DNA of 5,225 bases from Flavobacterium psychrophilum (lineage in GTDB: Bacteria > Bacteroidota > Bacteroidia > Flavobacteriales > Flavobacteriaceae), in contig DYPB01000093.1 in the NCBI GenBank assembly GCA_020720185.1, positions 2,604-7,828 of the forward strand, in the 5' to 3' direction. The stretch's first letter is position 1. Every line of letters begins with the position of its first letter. Positions 1 through 3,244 of the stretch are shown in pieces. Below the pieces are notes generated by a model, which had not been told where the DNA came from, made no database searches, and saw nothing but the letters and a program-made list of their open reading frames with translations. The translations under genes were made by a program, and so were the position numbers.

Positions 1-71
1 CGTGGTTGCATTCTAATTTAAGCGAAGAAAAAATGACTAGATTAAGAATACTGACAAATATTAATTTTTAA
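1..71 (+). CDS. 3' end of an unidentified upstream gene (partial)
   Basis: The frame whose first full codon starts at base 3 is open from the left edge and ends at TAA 69-71. It gives 22 residues, WLHSNLSEEKMTRLRILTNI followed by NF. The stop is immediately followed by the ATG of the next gene, the same tight packing seen through the rest of the window, which supports it as a real C-terminus in the same operon. Too little is present to assign a family or function. Confidence 0.6.
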   Translation, partial: WLHSNLSEEKMTRLRILTNINF

Positions 72-485
72 ATGAAACAAAGCACTCAAATAATCGGTTT
101 ATCAATACTCCTTATAACAGGTGTTTCTTTGTTTTTTCTATCTAAAAAAGGAAATAAAAACACCTATGGTAAATATTTAGATGATGAACCAATAAACGGA
201 ACGTATAGTGATGTAAAAGAAATAGCAAAACAACTACATATTCTAATGAAAGATAACGGAAGCGACAACAATGCTATAATGAAAACTTTTATAGGTATAA
301 ATAGTTCTAAATTAAAAGAAATTATTAAAGCGTTTGGAGTAAAACCATACAACACATTATTTGGCAATCAATTAACTATTTATGGTAAAAAATTACCATT
401 ATTAGGCTTAAAAACGTGGTTAAAAGAGGAATTATCAGAAAGAGATTATAGTATATTAAAAATAGCACACCCAAAAATTTTATAA
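72..485 (+). CDS. Small membrane-anchored protein with a possible annexin-like repeat
   Basis: This 137-residue protein has one N-terminal membrane span (about residues 8-24) followed by a basic patch (SKK at 24-26, K29, K34). There is no lipobox and no obvious signal-peptidase site, so it is probably a single-span membrane protein. Residues 48-131 loosely follow an annexin repeat: a helix ending in LMKDNGSDNNAIMK (58-71, where annexins have MKGxGTDExxI), then LKEIIKAF (81-88), then LKTWLKEELSERDYSIL (113-129, where annexins have LxxxLKxELSGxF). The calcium-binding Gly-x-Gly-Thr is not conserved, so calcium binding is doubtful. The start follows the previous stop with no gap, and the stop lies 1 nt before the next gene. 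The annexin resemblance is from memory of the consensus and could be superficial. The role is unknown; position suggests a structural or envelope-associated part of a phage-like element. Confidence 0.75.
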   Translation: MKQSTQIIGLSILLITGVSLFFLSKKGNKNTYGKYLDDEPINGTYSDVKEIAKQLHILMKDNGSDNNAIMKTFIGINSSKLKEIIKAFGVKPYNTLFGNQLTIYGKKLPLLGLKTWLKEELSERDYSILKIAHPKIL

Positions 486-486
486 A

Positions 487-1110
487 ATGAATTTAAAAAA
501 ATTAGATAACGAGGACAAAATTTTAATAGGAGCGGGAATATTCTCTGTATTGGCAATCGGTTACGCTTATTACAGAAAAAAGCAACGAGATAAACAAGAA
601 GCAAATGCTATAAAACCAATTATAGAAGAACCAATAAAATCAATACCACAACTTGCGACCCCAAAAATTACAAACAATACTCTTGATAGTAGTAAAATTT
701 TACGTTTTGGCTCAAAAGGTTTAGAAGTTAAAGCATTACAAAAAAAACTAGGAATTAGACAGGACGGAGATTTTGGCAAAATAACACAAACAGCATTAAA
801 AAACACAAAAGGAGTTTTAGAAATTTCGTTGGAGAATTATAATGTAGTTAAAAATCAAAAAACAACTCTTGCAACTAAAATTATACCCAAAAAAGGGCAA
901 AAGTTAATGGGAATTAAAGAGGGGTTTAGTGTTTTTGCAGGTAAAAAACTTGCAAATGGTGCGATAATAAACTCTGGAAATAAGTCATTTACTAAAAATT
1001 ATGGGGAAGATGTGGGAACTTTTATAAGAACTCACGCACAGGGTTGGTATGCAGTAAGTATAGATGGAAGACAATATTTTGTAAGAGAAGAAAATGTAAA
1101 ACCTTTTTAA
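487..1110 (+). CDS. Membrane-anchored peptidoglycan-binding protein (PG_binding_1 domain)
   Basis: This 207-residue protein has a single membrane span at about residues 11-29, then a strongly basic patch (YRKKQRDK, 29-36) and a Pro/Thr-containing linker (43-68). Residues 72-108 match the PG_binding_1 (PF01471) pattern: G-x-x-G-x-EVKALQKKLG followed by DGDFGKITQTAL. This three-helix domain binds cell-wall peptidoglycan in lysozymes, amidases and other wall-active proteins. Residues 125-207 look like a small beta-rich domain (GWYAVSIDGRQYFV at 186-199) that could be SH3-like, but I cannot assign it. No catalytic peptidoglycan hydrolase motif is visible, so it is probably a wall-binding or scaffolding protein rather than an enzyme. 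It begins 1 nt after the previous stop and sits 123 nt upstream of the muramidase, consistent with a lysis or entry role. The basic patch after the span would predict a cytoplasmic C-terminus by the positive-inside rule, which conflicts with wall binding unless the protein sits in a virion membrane or inserts late. Confidence 0.82.
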   Translation: MNLKKLDNEDKILIGAGIFSVLAIGYAYYRKKQRDKQEANAIKPIIEEPIKSIPQLATPKITNNTLDSSKILRFGSKGLEVKALQKKLGIRQDGDFGKITQTALKNTKGVLEISLENYNVVKNQKTTLATKIIPKKGQKLMGIKEGFSVFAGKKLANGAIINSGNKSFTKNYGEDVGTFIRTHAQGWYAVSIDGRQYFVREENVKPF

Positions 1111-1120
1111 AATAAAAAAA

Positions 1121-1234
1121 ATGAATACAGGTACTAAAATATTATTACTATTTGCACAACTGACAATATCTTTAATGTTATTATCTAATAATACCAAAAA
1201 AGAAGAATTAAAAATTAGAAAAATAATATTATAA
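1121..1234 (+). CDS. 37-residue single-span membrane peptide, overlapping the endolysin start
   Basis: ATG at 1121 follows an A-rich leader (AATAAAAAAA) 10 nt after the previous stop. It opens a 37-codon frame ending at TAA 1232-1234. The protein has one hydrophobic segment, about residues 5-22 (TKILLLFAQLTISLMLLS), then a charged tail rich in Lys and Glu (NNTKKEELKIRK). The stop and the endolysin start share one base (TAATG), a common translational-coupling arrangement that argues the frame is translated. It fills an otherwise unexplained 123-nt gap. Its size, single span, charged tail and place directly before a muramidase would suit a small holin, antiholin or pinholin-like peptide, but it shows no family motif, and a small virion membrane protein is equally possible. 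Confidence 0.65.
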   Translation: MNTGTKILLLFAQLTISLMLLSNNTKKEELKIRKIIL

Positions 1235-1884
1235 TGAAAGATTTTACTTTTGGTAAACCATATATTTTTAAAGCAGAGGGAGAATTAAGTAGAGCAAAAA
1301 CAGATACAGCTTCAAAAAATCCAGCCCCTTACATTTACAAAGGTAAAACAGGTTGGCATACGAATAAAGGCGTAACGTGGTCAGCATTTAAAAACCTCGC
1401 TCCTATTTTAGGATATGAGGCAAATGCAACTAATTTTTTTACAATGCCCGATATTGTTTGGAACAAAATTTTTAATCATTTCGGCAAGTCAATAGGAGCA
1501 GACAAAGTTAAAAGCGATGTGATAGCACTTGCCTTATTAGATTGGGCTTGGGCTAGTGGAGATGGAATGGCTAGGCTTTGGATAAACAGACTTTTTAAAA
1601 AGCATTTTGGCGTAAATGTTAAAACAAATGCCCAAATAGTAGCCTTTATCAATGCACAGGAAGAACATTCTTTTTTTCAAAAATTTGTAGACATACGAAA
1701 AGAACACTTTGCTACTTTAATGAAAAGCCCAAAATATGCAGCTAACAAAGGTTGGCTTACAAGAATGGACGATTTAAGAAAGTTTGGAGTAGATTTTCTA
1801 AAAAAAAAAGTTAGTTTCAAACACTTTTTTAAGCGTAACAGCTCTAATTTTCTTAGGGTATTTATTAAAAAACCAACTAAATAA
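1234..1884 (+). CDS. GH108-type N-acetylmuramidase, presumed phage endolysin
   Basis: The 216-residue product resembles glycoside hydrolase family 108 lysozymes (PF05838) with the C-terminal PG_binding_3 region (PF09374). These cleave the MurNAc-GlcNAc bond of peptidoglycan. Near the N-terminus is AEGELSR (14-20), where the family has its catalytic Glu in E-G-G. E15 is the likely catalytic residue, and the third position is Glu rather than Gly. GKTGWHTNKGVTW (37-49) corresponds to the usual G-G-x-T-N-x-G-I/V-T segment. LLDWAWASGDG (101-111) and RKEHFATL...GWLTRMDDL (155-181) fit the PG-binding part. There is no signal peptide or N-terminal span, so export would need a holin, and one lies immediately downstream. 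The start is the ATG overlapping the previous stop (TAATG). Residues 190-216 form an odd basic tail (ten Lys/Arg, no Asp/Glu) that begins at a ten-A run; a one-base shift there gives a membrane span instead. The natural C-terminus is therefore uncertain, while the enzyme assignment is fairly secure. Confidence 0.85.
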   Translation: MKDFTFGKPYIFKAEGELSRAKTDTASKNPAPYIYKGKTGWHTNKGVTWSAFKNLAPILGYEANATNFFTMPDIVWNKIFNHFGKSIGADKVKSDVIALALLDWAWASGDGMARLWINRLFKKHFGVNVKTNAQIVAFINAQEEHSFFQKFVDIRKEHFATLMKSPKYAANKGWLTRMDDLRKFGVDFLKKKVSFKHFFKRNSSNFLRVFIKKPTK

Positions 1885-1900
1885 AAATAAAAATGAGTAA
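1800..1900 (+). other. A10 tract with alternative +1-frame membrane-span tail of the endolysin
   Basis: Bases 1800-1809 are ten consecutive A's. In the annotated frame they end in Lys 190-192 and a basic tail. If one A is lost, or the ribosome shifts +1, the frame continues from 1811 as LVSNTFLSVTALIFLGYLL (1811-1867). This is a clear membrane span, followed by KNQLNKNKNE and TAA at 1898-1900, for a 221-residue protein. This frame is closed just upstream by TAA at 1799-1801 and has no ATG, so it can only be reached from the endolysin frame within the A run. Its Leu codons are four TTA and one CTA before the Lys, the style of the other genes, whereas the annotated tail uses AAG, CGT, AGG and CTT. 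If one A is gained, the frame stops at once (AGT TAG). The extension would overlap the next start by 8 nt. It may be a base-calling indel, a recent mutation or functional slippage. Confidence 0.6.
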
Positions 1901-2762
1901 AACATATATAACAGTTTCGGCTATTTTTAATACCTATAAAGATATAATTACGGATATTTTTTTATTTATAATTACAGTTTTATTTGGAACGTTTATAAAG
2001 ATATATAAAGAGCCAAACACAAACCCTAATAAGTGGAGGTTTTCTCGGCTTTTGTCCGAGTTTATTGTTTCATTTTTAACGGCATTTAGTGTATATGCTA
2101 TAAATGATTATTTTTTGCACTTTCCTAAATTAATAGAAATGATGCTTTGCGTTTGGGCAGGGAGTATGTCTTCGACTATTTTTAAAGAAATGGACAGCTT
2201 TTTGTCTTCTCTTTTTGATAGTTTTAAAAAGTTTTTTTCTAATAAATTACAAACTGTTTTTTTGTTTTTAACCCTCTCTTTTTTATTGGTTTCGTGTAAA
2301 ACGCAAATTCCAGTAATGGAAAAAGAAAAAACAACCGATAAGGAAACTATACAAATAGAAAAAGAAAAAACAACCGACAGAAACCTTGCAATTTTAGATA
2401 GTTTAAAAGTTTTAATTCCAATCATAACTACCACAAACAAAGAGTGTGATAGCGTTACAAATGCCAAAATAAACGAGGTTTTGAGTTTGATTAATTCTAA
2501 AAAAATTTCTGGACAAAACGAATATGGTGTTTATTATGACAAGTTAAATAAAATGCTTGTTAGTTATGCAAATGTTGGCGAAACAAAAACCGAAAAAATA
2601 CAGAATATTTATAATAAAGATAAAGTTTTTATCGAAACAAAATATAAAGAAATACCAATAAGATATATACCAAAATGGCTTAAAATTTTAGCCACCATTG
2701 GGAGCATTTCTATTGCGATACAACTAATTGCCTTATACAGAAAATTTACTAAAATTGTTTAA
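1893..2762 (+). CDS. Holin-like membrane protein fused to a unimolecular-spanin-like lipoprotein
   Basis: The 289-residue product has two parts that are normally separate proteins. Residues 1-115 look like a phage holin: spans at about 18-37, 52-70 and 78-96, the last with a small-residue stretch (WAGSMSS, 88-94), then a short amphipathic basic region. Residues 118-134 form a lipoprotein signal hydrophobic core ending in a lipobox, LLVSC, with Cys 135 as lipidation site. The residues after Cys are KTQ, with no Asp at +2 and no acidic surface-export cluster, so an inner-facing outer-membrane lipoprotein is plausible. Residues 136-260 are a polar periplasmic region with Cys 185-Asp 186 in the middle. 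A YIPKW motif (258-262) leads into a C-terminal span (about 262-282) and basic end (YRKFTKIV). Lipobox at one end and inner-membrane span at the other is the u-spanin architecture, as in phage T1 gp11, and resembles Bacteroidota phage lipoproteins I recall. The frame is uninterrupted. Placement right after the endolysin supports a lysis role. Whether one polyprotein or two products are made is unknown. Confidence 0.8.
   Translation: MSKTYITVSAIFNTYKDIITDIFLFIITVLFGTFIKIYKEPNTNPNKWRFSRLLSEFIVSFLTAFSVYAINDYFLHFPKLIEMMLCVWAGSMSSTIFKEMDSFLSSLFDSFKKFFSNKLQTVFLFLTLSFLLVSCKTQIPVMEKEKTTDKETIQIEKEKTTDRNLAILDSLKVLIPIITTTNKECDSVTNAKINEVLSLINSKKISGQNEYGVYYDKLNKMLVSYANVGETKTEKIQNIYNKDKVFIETKYKEIPIRYIPKWLKILATIGSISIAIQLIALYRKFTKIV
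2044..2060 (+). other. Small GC-rich hairpin inside the holin-coding region
   Basis: CTCGG at 2044-2048 pairs with CCGAG at 2056-2060 around a 7-base loop, followed by TTTATTGTTT. It stands out in an AT-rich background and looks like a weak intrinsic terminator. However, the stem is only 5 bp, the T run is broken, and it lies within an open frame at about residues 51-56. It could be a chance palindrome or a minor attenuator that tunes expression of downstream genes. Confidence 0.2.
2190..2762 (+). other. Possible internal start giving a separate u-spanin
   Basis: ATG at 2190 (Met 100 of the fusion) would start a 190-residue protein with an ordinary lipoprotein signal: a basic n-region (Lys 112, 113 and 118), a hydrophobic core and LLVSC with Cys at residue 36. 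The bases upstream (TTTTAAAGAA) are A-rich as at other starts in this window. An earlier in-frame ATG at 2166 (Met 92) has GGAG only 1 nt away, too close to be a standard ribosome-binding site. No ATG lies between 2190 and the Cys codon at 2295, so independent lipoprotein synthesis would have to start at one of these two sites. This is a hypothesis based on topology; nothing in the sequence proves internal initiation. Confidence 0.3.
2319..2377 (+). repeat. Short tandem-like direct repeat within the spanin region
   Basis: An identical 20-base unit occurs at 2319-2338 and again at 2358-2377, with a 39-base period. It encodes EKEKTTD at residues 143-149 and 156-162, so the period is exactly 13 residues and the reading frame is kept. 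It lies just after the lipidation site, where a length-variable charged spacer would be tolerated. It probably arose by a small in-frame duplication and is not a mobile-element footprint. Confidence 0.7.
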
Positions 2763-2764
2763 AG

Positions 2765-3244
2765 ATGTCTGTTAAAAAAAACATAGCTATTGCACTAATT
2801 GTAACAACTATCGCAGGGATTGTTATAAAAAATAAGTTTGACAAATTTATTAGACAAATAAAATCTGTAAAAGTACGCCCTACTGCCTTAAAAAACCTTA
2901 ATTTAAAATGGAATAATGGCAGACCTACTGTAACCTTTACAGTATCTTTTGCTTTAAAAAATCCGTTTAACGATACTATTTCCATAGATGGATTAGTAGT
3001 AAAATTGCAAAGAATTGTTTTGTACAATCAAAAAAACAACCCTCTGTTTGTTGCAAATCCAAACATCAAAAAATTAAAAATTTTGCCATTAAGCGAAACT
3101 TTTATAGATAATATCCCTTTTGAAGTTGATTTATATCTTTTGGTAGGCACTATTTTAGATTACAAAAATTTAAAAATGGATAGTTTTAAGTATGAATTGA
3201 TTATCTCGGTTCTAGGTACTGAACACATTATAAAACAGCAATAA
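2765..3244 (+). CDS. Membrane-anchored protein with LEA14-like (LEA_2) beta domain
   Basis: This 159-residue protein has one N-terminal span (about residues 6-21), then a basic patch (KNKFDKFIRQIKSVKVR, 22-38) and a beta-rich domain (about 40-157). The stretch TVTFTVSFALKNPFNDTISI (55-74) followed by DGLVVKL fits the LEA type 2 pattern (PF03168), where alternating hydrophobic strands surround an Asn-Pro and are followed by a strand ending in a conserved hydrophobic. LEA_2 domains adopt an immunoglobulin-like fold and are not enzymes. From memory, membrane-anchored proteins of this type occur in flavobacterial mobile elements; I cannot check this. It starts 2 nt after the previous stop, and its own stop directly touches the next ATG. 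No lipobox or cleavage site is seen. The function is unknown; a structural or envelope-associated role fits the neighbourhood. Confidence 0.72.
   Translation: MSVKKNIAIALIVTTIAGIVIKNKFDKFIRQIKSVKVRPTALKNLNLKWNNGRPTVTFTVSFALKNPFNDTISIDGLVVKLQRIVLYNQKNNPLFVANPNIKKLKILPLSETFIDNIPFEVDLYLLVGTILDYKNLKMDSFKYELIISVLGTEHIIKQQ

Noticed and set aside
2044..2070. Intrinsic terminator within the holin region
   Set aside because: The stem is only 5 bp and the T stretch is interrupted. It lies inside an intact coding frame with co-oriented genes after it, so it is kept only as a weak hairpin.
2225..2245. T7 run (2231-2237) near the holin/lipoprotein junction as the site of an indel that created the fusion
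   Set aside because: One extra T would make an immediate TAA TAA end for the holin, but then the lipoprotein signal would be left out of frame without any ATG before its Cys. The present frame is the only one that expresses the lipobox region.
2319..2377. Repeat pair as a CRISPR-like or transposon footprint
   Set aside because: There are only two 20-base copies, in frame, with a 13-codon period and Lys/Glu-rich coding sense; an internal coding duplication explains it fully.
2108..2467. Reverse-strand open frame of 119 codons
   Set aside because: It is antisense to the spanin region, with no recognisable domain or start context; the + strand frame has a lipobox and membrane spans.
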